Assembly: GCA_964534605.1 (NCBI GenBank)
Contig: CAZHOS010000005.1
Coordinates: 1 to 46,568 of the forward strand
DNA length: 46,568 bases
From: CAZHOS01 sp964534605
GTDB taxonomy: Bacteria; Patescibacteriota; Saccharimonadia; Saccharimonadales; VXPC01
Reading direction: 5' to 3'
The first letter of the stretch is position 1, and every line of letters starts with the position of its first letter. Under the pieces are notes generated by a model. It saw nothing but the letters and a program-made list of their open reading frames with translations. It ran no database searches and was not told where the DNA came from. Shown here in pieces: positions 31,399-39,600 of the stretch. A program made the translations under genes and the position numbers.

Positions 31399-31995
31399 TT
31401 ACTCACCAGCACCTAGTTCGATACGTGCAAACTTGCGTATAACGATGTTTTCGCCAAGCTTAGCAATGCGCTCCTTCAAGTACTGCTCGACGGTTATGTC
31501 GGGGTCCTTGACGTATGGCTGGTTAAGGAGGCAAATGCCATCCATGTACTTACGCAGCTTACCCTCGCTGATCTTGTCGATCATGTCGGCTGGTTTGCCC
31601 TCTTCTTTTAGCTCGGCTGCGATTAGTTCTTTCTCTTTTTTGACTAGATCTGCGGGCGCATCAGCTTCTGCTACGCAAAGCGGGTTGCTGGCAGCAATGT
31701 GCATGGCGATATCGCGTACAAAATCTGTAAAGTTCTCGTTACGAGCAACAAAGTCTGTCTCGCAGTTAACTTCCAGCAGCACACCTATGCGGCCACTGTG
31801 GACATAGCTGTCTACGACTCCCGCGCGAGCTTCTTTCTCGCCGCGCTTCTCAGCCTTGGCTAGACCTTTGATGCGCATTTCTTCAAGCGCTTTATCGAAG
31901 TCACCCTTGGCTTCTTCTAAGGCCTTCTTGGCGTCGGTCATACCGACTCCCGTTAGCTCCCTTAGTCTTTTGATGTCTTTGATGTCGACGGCCAT
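31399..31995 (-). CDS. tsf: Elongation factor Ts, short form
   Basis: A protein of 198 residues, shorter than the ~280 of E. coli and like other reduced bacterial forms. The N-terminal UBA-like domain LRELTGVGMTDAKKALEEAK and the nucleotide-exchange segment VNCETDFVARNENF are both intact, followed by a single core subdomain. It recharges EF-Tu with GTP. Its ATG directly follows the rpsB stop (TAAATG), with GGGGGA inside the end of rpsB as the ribosome site. Confidence 0.96.
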   Translation of the reverse strand: MAVDIKDIKRLRELTGVGMTDAKKALEEAKGDFDKALEEMRIKGLAKAEKRGEKEARAGVVDSYVHSGRIGVLLEVNCETDFVARNENFTDFVRDIAMHIAASNPLCVAEADAPADLVKKEKELIAAELKEEGKPADMIDKISEGKLRKYMDGICLLNQPYVKDPDITVEQYLKERIAKLGENIVIRKFARIELGAGE

Positions 31996-32727
31996 TTATT
32001 CCCCCTTTTTTGGATCTTCTTCTTTGGTAACTTTTTGCTTCGTCTTGCCCAGCTCTACTGCTTTAACAACTAAGTCGGTGATGGCTTGGATAGACTTTAT
32101 AGCGTCGTCGTTCGCTGGGATTGGGTAGTCGACCTCTTCTGGGTTAACGTTAGTGTCGGCAATAGCAATGACTGGTACGCCGAGTTTTCTAGCCTCTTTG
32201 ACGGCGGTAGAGTCAACGATCATATCGGTTATAAACACTGCGCCAGGCTTCTGTGGCATCTCTTTGATACCCAGGTAAACGTGGTTCATGCGCTCGATCT
32301 GCTCTTGGAAGCGCTGGACCTCTAGCTTGTTGTAGCGGTTGGCCAGCTCGCCTGATTCCATCTTTGCCTCAAGGTCTTTGAGCTTCTTGATCTGTACACC
32401 GATTGTCTTTTGGTTGGTCAGCATACCGCCCATCCAACGCTCGCAAACGTAGGGCATATCTGTTTTTTCAGCAGCAGTGCGAACTATGTCTTTGCATTGC
32501 CTCTTGGTGCCAACAAATAGGACCTTCTTGCCTGCAGCAACCGCGCCGCTAATAACAGGTAGTGCCTCTTCGAGGGCAGTCACCGTGGTTGTTAGATCGA
32601 TGACATGGCCTTTACCGCGTTTACTATGTATAAACGGGGCCATCTTTGGGTGCCATCTACTGGTATTGTGTCCAAAATGGACGCCGGCTTCCAGCAAAGC
32701 CTTAATATCGATGTCTACTTTACTCAC
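31996..32727 (-). CDS. rpsB: 30S ribosomal protein S2
   Basis: A protein of 243 residues. Family text is clear: LLEAGVHFGHNTSRWHPKM, WMGGMLTNQKTI, PGAVFITDM and VPVIAIADTNVNPEEVDYPI. The C-terminus is Lys/Glu-rich. The start is GTG at 32727 with AAAGGA five bases upstream. It is the first gene of a long minus-strand operon through tsf, frr, uppS, rseP, the CPBP protease and proS. Confidence 0.97.
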   Translation of the reverse strand: MSKVDIDIKALLEAGVHFGHNTSRWHPKMAPFIHSKRGKGHVIDLTTTVTALEEALPVISGAVAAGKKVLFVGTKRQCKDIVRTAAEKTDMPYVCERWMGGMLTNQKTIGVQIKKLKDLEAKMESGELANRYNKLEVQRFQEQIERMNHVYLGIKEMPQKPGAVFITDMIVDSTAVKEARKLGVPVIAIADTNVNPEEVDYPIPANDDAIKSIQAITDLVVKAVELGKTKQKVTKEEDPKKGE

Positions 32728-33048
32728 ATCAATCCTTTCTCTTCATTCTTGGCAATTGCCCGTTAGTCGGGAGGATTGTTGCCCAGATTCGAGCTGATAG
32801 GTCTATCGTAGGTCAAGCAGGTGCCAGAAACAGATGTAGATTTTCTCTAAAGCTCCGGGAAGTTAGTTTAAGCTACTTCTCCAAGAGTTATTAGGGGAAT
32901 CTGTGCTGTTAATGGTGCCTGAATGGTCACGAGAGCTCTATAGCTCGGATCTTTAAGAATTGTTTCGTTACATTTATTTGTAGCTAGACCAGCTTAACAG
33001 ATAAGCCCCTTCTTAGCAACTAGGCCTTCCCAATTCTCGACTAACCTC
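32728..33048 (-). other. Gene-free region upstream of rpsB, likely mRNA leader
   Basis: About 320 bp without a credible frame. On the minus strand it contains small stem-loops, for example AAGTAG/CTAACTT near 32866 and GAGCTATAGAGCTC near 32935. A leader that senses free S2 would be in keeping with rpsB genes elsewhere, but I do not recognise a known motif and no strong promoter is visible. Confidence 0.35.
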
Positions 33049-33077
33049 TTGCAGGCCGGCCACTCATCTGGTATAGT
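33049..33077 (+). promoter_or_regulatory. rpmE promoter
   Basis: TTGCAG, 17 bp, TATAGT with an extended -10 TG (33069-33070). The -10 ends 9 nt before the rpmE ATG, so transcription should start almost at the start codon. Confidence 0.7.
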
Positions 33078-33086
33078 TCTGCGGTT

Positions 33087-33455
33087 ATGAAAGCAGCAAT
33101 CCACCCAGATGATTATCAAGTTGTCGTCTTCGAAGACCTCAACGACGGCACACAGTTCCTTAGTAAAAGCACCGCCAAGAGCGAAGAAAGTGTGAAGTGG
33201 ACTGATGGCAATACCTACCCCCTTATTAAAGTACACATCTCAAGCGCTAGCCACCCATTCTATACGGGCCAAGAGAAGCTTATGGATGTCGAAGGTCGCG
33301 TCGACAAGTTCAAGGCACGCTCCGAAGCCGCCAAAAAAGCCCGCGAAGCCAAGCAGGCTGCCAAGTCTAAGCCAAAAGAAAAGGCTGAGCGAACGGTACA
33401 AAAGATCGAAGGCCTCAAAACCAACAGATCTAAGGCTAAGCCAAAGCAGAAATAG
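33087..33455 (+). CDS. rpmE: 50S ribosomal protein L31, type B, with basic C-terminal extension
   Basis: A protein of 122 residues. Residues 1-~75 are type B L31, the zinc-free form lacking the CxxC motif: KAAIHPDDYQVVVFEDLNDG, FLSKSTAKSEESVKW, DGNTYPLIKVHISSASHPFY and VEGRVDKFKAR. The remaining ~45 residues are a Lys/Ala/Glu-rich tail beyond the family's usual end, perhaps additional rRNA contact. No Shine-Dalgarno is present. A perfect hairpin terminator follows. Confidence 0.9.
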   Translation: MKAAIHPDDYQVVVFEDLNDGTQFLSKSTAKSEESVKWTDGNTYPLIKVHISSASHPFYTGQEKLMDVEGRVDKFKARSEAAKKAREAKQAAKSKPKEKAERTVQKIEGLKTNRSKAKPKQK

Positions 33456-33470
33456 CTAACAAGATCACAA

Positions 33471-33498
33471 AGAGCACCTACGCAAGGTGCTCTTTTTT
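33471..33498 (+). terminator. rpmE terminator
   Basis: AGAGCACCT / AGGTGCTCT (9 bp, loop ACGCA) followed by TTTTTG. The T run runs straight into the next promoter. Confidence 0.85.
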
Positions 33499-33506
33499 GT
33501 TACACT
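33498..33506 (+). promoter_or_regulatory. Putative extended -10 for prfA
   Basis: TGTTACACT resembles TGnTATAAT and ends 9 nt before the prfA ATG. No -35 is convincing because the upstream bases belong to the terminator. Confidence 0.4.
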
Positions 33507-33515
33507 ACTACCATC

Positions 33516-34571
33516 ATGAGCAAGCAGCAAGAACTCCAGCAAGAACTCCAAGCTATCGAAGAGAAGCTATCCGACAACTCTGTCTACTCTAGCCCTACCT
33601 ACCCCAAAATTGCCAAGCGGCAAAAGCAAGTCCAGAGCATCTTGGACCTCTTTGATCGTCGAGATGACCTAGAAAGACAGATGAGGGAAGCGAGAGAGCT
33701 GGCCCAGGGGGACGACGAGATCGCTCAGCTGGCTGCAGATGAAGTTAAACAGCTAGATGCCCAGCTGGCAGAAGTATTCGCATCGCTAGAGGAAGCCCTA
33801 CTCCCCAAAGACCCCAACGACGAAAAGGATGTTATTGTCGAAGTTCGCGCCGGTGCAGGCGGTGACGAAGCCTCGCTGTTTGTTGGCGAGCTATACCGCA
33901 TGTATATCAAACGGGTCGAAGCACTCGGCTGGAAGGCCGAGCTGGTAAGCGAGACGCCTTCTGAAGTCGGTGGCTTTAAAGAGATCATCTTTGCCGTCCG
34001 TGGCGACGCAGTATACGGACAGTTCAAGTTTGAAAGCGGCGTCCACCGCGTACAGCGAGTACCAGCCACCGAGAGCCAGGGCCGCGTACATACCAGTACC
34101 GTCACGGTTGCTGTTATGCCAGAGGTTGAAGAACAAGACATCGAGATCCACTTGAACGACCTAAAAGTCGATACCTACCGCAGTAGCGGCAACGGTGGAC
34201 AGAGCGTCAATACAACCGACTCCGCCGTGCGCATCACTCATCTACCCACTGGCCTGGTGGTAACCTGCCAGGACGAAAAGTCACAGATCAAAAACCGCGA
34301 GAAAGCTATGGGTGTTCTGCGCTCGCGCCTTATCCAAAAGCAGATAGACGAAGAACAGGCCAAGGCTAGCGCCCAACGCAAAAAACTTATTGGCAGTGGC
34401 GATCGTAGCGAAAAGATTCGTACCTACAACTTCCCCCAAGACCGCATAACTGACCACCGAATCGGCTATAGTCGCAGCAATATCCCAGCTGCCTTGGGCG
34501 GCGATATAGCTGACCTACACGAAGAGTTAATAAAGGCCGAGGCCGAACTTCTCCGCTCCGAAAACACGTAA
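33516..34571 (+). CDS. prfA: Peptide chain release factor 1
   Basis: A protein of 351 residues. The catalytic GGQ is in YRSSGNGGQSVNTTDSAV, and the segment before it (VRAGAGGDEASLFVGELYRM) is diagnostic for class I release factors. RF1 reads UAA and UAG, the stops used by most genes in this window. UGA users (for example rseP) imply an RF2 elsewhere. No Shine-Dalgarno is visible, so it is possibly leaderless. prmC, its methylase, follows 22 bp later. Confidence 0.96.
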   Translation: MSKQQELQQELQAIEEKLSDNSVYSSPTYPKIAKRQKQVQSILDLFDRRDDLERQMREARELAQGDDEIAQLAADEVKQLDAQLAEVFASLEEALLPKDPNDEKDVIVEVRAGAGGDEASLFVGELYRMYIKRVEALGWKAELVSETPSEVGGFKEIIFAVRGDAVYGQFKFESGVHRVQRVPATESQGRVHTSTVTVAVMPEVEEQDIEIHLNDLKVDTYRSSGNGGQSVNTTDSAVRITHLPTGLVVTCQDEKSQIKNREKAMGVLRSRLIQKQIDEEQAKASAQRKKLIGSGDRSEKIRTYNFPQDRITDHRIGYSRSNIPAALGGDIADLHEELIKAEAELLRSENT

Positions 34572-34593
34572 AGTCGGGCCTGGATTACTTCAT

Positions 34594-35475
34594 ATGTCCG
34601 GCAGCAAAGTCAGCCTCTTAGACCAATTAACCAAAGACTTGATATCTGTGGGTATTTCTACTGCGCGAATTGACGCCACTGCCCTATTGGCGCACGTGAC
34701 GCAGTCAAGCAAGGCCAATGTGATTGCTGGCAACTTCGAGTTAAGCACCAAACAGCATACACTTCTAGGCAAGCTGGTCGCTCGTCGCAAAACCCAGGAG
34801 CCACTCGCCTATGTACTAGGCCAGAAAGAATTCTACGGGCGCAGTTTCTTCGTTACTAAGCATACCCTTATCCCTCGACCCGAGTCGGAAGCCGTAATAT
34901 CTCTGGCGCTGCAACTGAACCTGCCCTTAGGCAGCAATGTTATCGACATAGGTACGGGTTGTGGGGCTCTGGGTATAACCTACCGGCTAGAGATACCCAA
35001 GCAGCGCCCCGGCGATAAGCCGGACAGGGCGACAAATGTCGAACCTACAGGCTCTAGAGCCTGGCTACACTTAAATGATATATCCGATCAAGCAATAGCT
35101 GTGGCCAAACAAAATGCCCGCAGTCACAAAGTATGCGCCCAGTGCCTAGAGCAAGACTTTACCAAGCTAAAAAGCCTGGAGCACTACGATCTAGTTCTGG
35201 CAAACCTACCTTACGTACCAGCCGACAAGCAGCGCAAGTTCGAGTCCGATACTCCTGGTTTAATCTACGAGCCAGAGCTTGCGCTTTATGCCGCCGAAGA
35301 CGGATTATCGCTATACAGGCAACTGTTGGGTAAAAAGTACAAGGCTGGTTGCTACGTTATTATTGAAGCGCTCATAGAGCAGCACGATAGTCTCTTGGAC
35401 TTAGCCAAGTCGCACTCTTTTGAACTACACTCTTCGGACAATCTCGCACTTTGCCTGAAGAAACTAGCCTCCTAG
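34594..35475 (+). CDS. prmC: Release factor glutamine methyltransferase
   Basis: A protein of 293 residues. The N-terminal helical domain is followed by a SAM-binding Rossmann fold with VIDIGTGCGALGI (motif I). The catalytic motif, NPPY in most PrmC/HemK enzymes, reads LANLPYVP here. It methylates the Gln of the RF1 GGQ motif, in keeping with its position after prfA. REFYGRSF-like text (QKEFYGRSFFVTKHTLIPRP) matches the family. The stop shares the tetramer CTAG with the convergent protease gene. Confidence 0.92.
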   Translation: MSGSKVSLLDQLTKDLISVGISTARIDATALLAHVTQSSKANVIAGNFELSTKQHTLLGKLVARRKTQEPLAYVLGQKEFYGRSFFVTKHTLIPRPESEAVISLALQLNLPLGSNVIDIGTGCGALGITYRLEIPKQRPGDKPDRATNVEPTGSRAWLHLNDISDQAIAVAKQNARSHKVCAQCLEQDFTKLKSLEHYDLVLANLPYVPADKQRKFESDTPGLIYEPELALYAAEDGLSLYRQLLGKKYKAGCYVIIEALIEQHDSLLDLAKSHSFELHSSDNLALCLKKLAS

Positions 35476-36611
35476 AGTGTCTCTGGCGCTGCCTCTAGTG
35501 TGACGCTAATATCGATGTTATCGCTCCCACGCAGGACTTCTAGCTGCAGTGTTTCGCCAACCGAGTACTTACCGATGAGTGCGCGTAGTCCGTTATCTTC
35601 GTTAATCTGTTCGCCGTTAACCGACAGGATGATGTCGTCTTCCTGAATGCCGGCCTTAGCTGCAGGGCTGTCCTCGAGCACGGCTGTGTCGTCGCCGAAT
35701 CCGCCTCTAACCAAAGCTCCGTTGTCGGTATTTAGGTCTAACTGGTCGGCTAGATTATCATCAACGACTTCGTAGCGTACGCCGATAAATGGTACCTCGA
35801 ACTCACCAGTTGCCAATACGCTATTTATGCTGCCAACGACGTCACTGATTGGTATAGCGAACCCGATGTTCTGACCTTCTGCGACTGCGGTGTTAATGCC
35901 AATGACCTGACCAGTAATGTTAAGGAGTGGCCCGCCGGAGTTACCAGGATTGATAGCTGCGTCTGTCTGCAGAAGATTAGTCAAGGCCTCTGCCCCGCCA
36001 CTACCACCTGCTACGATCGGACGAGACCGTCCAGATATGATTCCGGTCGTTACGCTGTTTTGGAACTCGCCCAGAGCGTTCCCAATAGCGATCACTTTGT
36101 CGCCAATATCTATCGTGTCAGAATCACCAATAACTGCAGGCTGAAGATCATTCTCGCCGTTGATCTTCAGGAAGGCGATGTCTACACCAGTGCGTGGATC
36201 ACGACCAACAACATCAACATCGTCTAGAACAGTCCCATCAGATAAAGTAATCTCGATATCCTCGCTACCCTCTGGGATGACGTGACGATTAGTTATAACG
36301 TATCCGTCGGAGCTCAAGATAATACCCGTACCCGCACCTTCTGACTCGAAGGTCCTAAAGAATCCTTGTGTCTCGCTGGTCACATTTATAGAGACAACAC
36401 TTGGGCTAACATCAGCTGCAACTGCACTAATAAGGTCGCTCTCTGTACTAATAAGCTCGGCCTGCAAGGCCGTATCGGTACGGGTGTTCTGGTCTGAGTT
36501 GTCGGTAAAGCTACTGCTAAGAGTGCCTCCCAAAAAGCCCGTTGCACCAGCGACTACCGCGACTGCGACTAATCCGCCCTTGATCGACGACTGTTGTTGC
36601 TTACTTTCCAT
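35472..36611 (-). CDS. HtrA/DegP-type serine protease (S1C) with PDZ domain
   Basis: A protein of 379 residues with one N-terminal membrane helix (~12-32). The trypsin-like domain carries the triad: His in YVITNRHVIP, Asp in TGVDIAFLKI, Ser in INPGNSGGPL. A C-terminal PDZ domain (~285-372) contains SPAAKAGIQEDDIILSVNGE. It is probably anchored with the protease outside the membrane, degrading damaged envelope proteins. It is last of a three-gene minus-strand group after the LCP gene and a membrane-protein gene. Confidence 0.93.
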   Translation of the reverse strand: MESKQQQSSIKGGLVAVAVVAGATGFLGGTLSSSFTDNSDQNTRTDTALQAELISTESDLISAVAADVSPSVVSINVTSETQGFFRTFESEGAGTGIILSSDGYVITNRHVIPEGSEDIEITLSDGTVLDDVDVVGRDPRTGVDIAFLKINGENDLQPAVIGDSDTIDIGDKVIAIGNALGEFQNSVTTGIISGRSRPIVAGGSGGAEALTNLLQTDAAINPGNSGGPLLNITGQVIGINTAVAEGQNIGFAIPISDVVGSINSVLATGEFEVPFIGVRYEVVDDNLADQLDLNTDNGALVRGGFGDDTAVLEDSPAAKAGIQEDDIILSVNGEQINEDNGLRALIGKYSVGETLQLEVLRGSDNIDISVTLEAAPETL

Positions 36612-36625
36612 GTGTTACCTGTCTT

Positions 36626-37372
36626 CTATATTGTTTTATCTTGCCAATCAGAGAATATCAAGATGGCTACAAGCAAGATACCAAGACTGCCTGAAATTTG
36701 TCTGAAGAGGATGGGCGTAAGCGCCTCTTGCTTTTGCAACAAGTGTAGGAGAGCTAGTGAGACAAAAATAACGCTAAGCAGTATCGCCATTTGCGGGATA
36801 AACCAAAACCAAACCTGCCAATGAGCGCTAACCCAAGCGACTTGCGCTGCAAACAGTGCCCATACGTGGGCAACAGCTGCCGGATGCTCTTCTTCCAAAG
36901 AAGAGATCACATGGCGTGCGCAAAAATAACCAATCAACCACGCGCCGAGCGTCAAGAACCATATCTCTGTATCTTGTCTTTGGTAAAAGATCGCTGCCAC
37001 AGCTAATGCCTGAGCAGTTGCTGCTTGAGTCAGCATGCCGTAGCTGCCAGAGAGTCGCTTGATAAGAGTCACCCAAACCACATAAAAACCCAGCCATGCT
37101 AGTCTTGGCCAAAGAGTAGTCGTATCCATAAAAATAACAACCGATATGCCTAGCAGCACATCAACCATATTTGAGCGTAAGTTTATGCCCCAGTAGCGAC
37201 TCTTAACTGCCAATACACGCCACTTGCTGAGTAGGACCAGCGCCAACGCCAACGGGAAAAGGTCTAGACTAACTAACAAGAAGGCCGACACCGGCAACAG
37301 TACGTTAAGCGCCTGGTGGGTTATTGCCGCCAGACTCTTGTTGAGATCGATAAATTTAGTTATTGCTTTCAT
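36626..37372 (-). CDS. Polytopic membrane protein, 248 aa, unknown
   Basis: About seven hydrophobic helices over nearly the whole length, many Trp and His residues (WVSAHWQVWFWFIP), no recognised family. I prefer the ATG at 37372 (MKAITKFI), which overlaps the LCP gene by 17 bp; GTG 37378 or TTG 37381 would add two or three residues. The overlap suggests translational coupling with the LCP gene. The HtrA gene starts 15 bp after its stop. Confidence 0.6.
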   Translation of the reverse strand: MKAITKFIDLNKSLAAITHQALNVLLPVSAFLLVSLDLFPLALALVLLSKWRVLAVKSRYWGINLRSNMVDVLLGISVVIFMDTTTLWPRLAWLGFYVVWVTLIKRLSGSYGMLTQAATAQALAVAAIFYQRQDTEIWFLTLGAWLIGYFCARHVISSLEEEHPAAVAHVWALFAAQVAWVSAHWQVWFWFIPQMAILLSVIFVSLALLHLLQKQEALTPILFRQISGSLGILLVAILIFSDWQDKTI

Positions 37373-38885
37373 TTGCACCAACGATTATAACAAAGTCGGT
37401 ACCAAATACACGAAGCGCCGGATCAGTCGACGTCTCTGTGGTCGCATTTAGCCTTGTTTCTAAGAAGCTACTCGTGAAGGGCTTGTCTATTTCGCCAGTA
37501 CGGATAATTTCTGTGTTCAGATAGTCAAAGGTTGATGCGTCGTCGACGTTAACCACATTGTACCCATATGACTCCAGCTCTGACGCTCGCCTGGTAGCCA
37601 GTCCAGTTATGCCTGCACCGTTGAGGACCGTAATAGTCGCAGCCTCGTCTTTAATAAAGCTGTCCACTAGTTGATTCCTAACGTATGTTTGTATCTCGCT
37701 GAAGTCGCGTACGCCGGCGACAGGGATGACTACCGACTGGTCACCGATAAATGTCGATTGTACTAGCTGGACGCCATCTACGAAGCTAAGTGACTGAATG
37801 CTATCGCTACTAATCGACTGTGCTATTTGCAGTAGCTGGTTAGCCTCGTCTAGGCTTATGTTGGTCACGACGTTATCACCTATAACATCTAGCAGCTGGC
37901 TTAGCCTAACTGGGTTGGCAAATGTACCAGCACTCAGCACCTTGTCTTTGATAGCAAGTAGTATCAGCCGCTGACGCAATGATCTATCAAAGTCACCACG
38001 AACACTTGTCTTGCGGGTGCGCGCCAAAGCAAGTGCTTCTTCTCCGTCCAAAGTCTCTGCACCTGGACCAACATCCAGTAGTAGCTCTGGCAGGAATGCA
38101 TCGTCAAAAACTCGCTCTTCCAGGAAGACCTCTATCCCGCCGAGGGCATCTACGGACTCTTCGAAGGCCACGAAATCCACCATAACGTTATAGTGTATTG
38201 GTATACCAATAGTCTGCTCGACAACATCTTCTAGGGTGTCGAGGCCAGCATCCACGGCCCTATCAAAACTAGCACCCTGGGATATATTTTTGTCACGCGC
38301 CGTTACAAAAGCTGCGTTGATCTTCATCGACCAAAGGCCCGGGACATCTACGTATAGGTCTCTGGGGATACTTAGCAGCCCTGCGCTATTATCCAGAGGG
38401 TCAATACTGGCAACAATAATCGAATCTGTTAGCTCGCCTCCGTCATGGCCTTCGCCGCCCTTACCCAGCAGCAAGATATTTATGCGCCCGTCACCCTCTT
38501 GGTTAAGCTGCGAAGGGTCGACAGAGCGATTGAGCGCCAGTGAGCCTCCGCCGCCGCCGTCAAACACATCGCGGGCAGTCAAGAAGCTCTTGACACCCAG
38601 CCATATGCCAATCATAAGTACAAGCACAGTAGAGGCAAAGGCTAAGCGCTTGAAAACCCTTAGACCAAGACGAAGCTTCGCGTGCTTTTTGGGGGTGCCC
38701 TCTACATGAAAGTTGGCCTGGGAGTATGTGCTCCGCAGACCAGGAAAATCCTTATGGTCAGCCCTAGCAGAAAAACCGCCTTTTGGACGGGCGTCATTCA
38801 GGTCTGACTGCGAAGCTCTACGCACGAAGCCTTCGGACCCTTTAGCTGACTTGCTGCGACCATTATAATTTTTGAATTCTGACAT
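37356..38885 (-). CDS. LytR-CpsA-Psr (LCP) family glycopolymer ligase
   Basis: A protein of 509 residues. A basic cytoplasmic N-terminus of ~75 residues is followed by one membrane helix (~80-100). The LCP domain (~130-330) has RINILLLGKGGEGHDGG, DSIIVASIDP and LLSIPRDLYVDVPG (Arg residues bind the lipid pyrophosphate), then LALARTRKTSVRGDFDRSLR. A C-terminal LytR_C domain (~415-500) holds ITVLNGAGITGLATRRASEL. The enzyme moves undecaprenyl-linked glycopolymers onto peptidoglycan outside the membrane. TGCTAAGAT, an extended -10, ends 6 nt before the ATG; the mRNA may be leaderless. Confidence 0.92.
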   Translation of the reverse strand: MSEFKNYNGRSKSAKGSEGFVRRASQSDLNDARPKGGFSARADHKDFPGLRSTYSQANFHVEGTPKKHAKLRLGLRVFKRLAFASTVLVLMIGIWLGVKSFLTARDVFDGGGGGSLALNRSVDPSQLNQEGDGRINILLLGKGGEGHDGGELTDSIIVASIDPLDNSAGLLSIPRDLYVDVPGLWSMKINAAFVTARDKNISQGASFDRAVDAGLDTLEDVVEQTIGIPIHYNVMVDFVAFEESVDALGGIEVFLEERVFDDAFLPELLLDVGPGAETLDGEEALALARTRKTSVRGDFDRSLRQRLILLAIKDKVLSAGTFANPVRLSQLLDVIGDNVVTNISLDEANQLLQIAQSISSDSIQSLSFVDGVQLVQSTFIGDQSVVIPVAGVRDFSEIQTYVRNQLVDSFIKDEAATITVLNGAGITGLATRRASELESYGYNVVNVDDASTFDYLNTEIIRTGEIDKPFTSSFLETRLNATTETSTDPALRVFGTDFVIIVGANESNN

Positions 38886-38973
38886 TACCTTATCTTAGCA
38901 TTATTACTTTCAAATTTAATCTTTTATGCTTAGAGCTTCTCTTTGCATTGAGACTAAAGTAGAATAGTCTAAC

Positions 38974-39600
38974 ATGCCAGAAACAAATTTACCTGAAGTT
39001 GCCCCATTAACGCCGGGACCAAAGAGAAAAATAAGCCTCAGACACCGTTTTAGAAACATATTTTCTTTAACCGGTCTATTTGTTGGAGCAATCCTCTGCG
39101 CCTCGCTATTTAATATATTCGTTTTTCAGCCATATTCAGTTGAGGGCACCAGCATGGAGCCGACCCTATCGGATGCCGACAGATTGATTGTACTCAAGCT
39201 TGGTAAAACTGTAGCTAGCATAACTGGTGGTGACTTTGTACCCGAGCGCGGGGATATTGTTGTCTTTAAGCGGGATGGTAGCGACAAGAATCAGCTTATC
39301 AAGAGAGTTGTTGGGCTGCCAGGCGAGCGTGTGAGTGTCGGTAACGGCGAGATCACGGTCTTTAACGACGAGTTTCCCGGTGGGTTTAACCCAGATACAA
39401 CCTACGAGGCAGACTTGCCACCAACCGACGGAGTGGCAGAAACGGTAGTCGGCGCACGAGAGATTTTTGTAGTTGGGGACAACAGATTGCCCGGCAGATC
39501 CTTAGACTCTCGCAGCAGCTTAGGCAATGTGTCTGTAGACGATATTGTTGGTACGTTAGTGCTGCGGTTCTTCCCTTTTAATTCTCTAAAAGCTTTTTAA
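38974..39600 (+). CDS. lepB: Signal peptidase I
   Basis: A protein of 208 residues with one membrane helix (~35-52). Catalytic Ser is in VEGTSMEPTL and catalytic Lys in LIKRVVGLPGE; the C-terminal box reads VVGDNRLPGRSLDSRSSLG. It removes signal peptides from exported proteins such as the GH6 and surface proteins here. No Shine-Dalgarno; TAGAAT ends 8 nt before the ATG. Its last 23 bp overlap the end of parB on the other strand. Confidence 0.94.
   Translation: MPETNLPEVAPLTPGPKRKISLRHRFRNIFSLTGLFVGAILCASLFNIFVFQPYSVEGTSMEPTLSDADRLIVLKLGKTVASITGGDFVPERGDIVVFKRDGSDKNQLIKRVVGLPGERVSVGNGEITVFNDEFPGGFNPDTTYEADLPPTDGVAETVVGAREIFVVGDNRLPGRSLDSRSSLGNVSVDDIVGTLVLRFFPFNSLKAF

Noticed and set aside
32728..33086. 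A tRNA gene upstream of rpsB
   Set aside because: One TpsiC-like string (CTCGAATC) occurs, but no acceptor or anticodon stem can be built around it.
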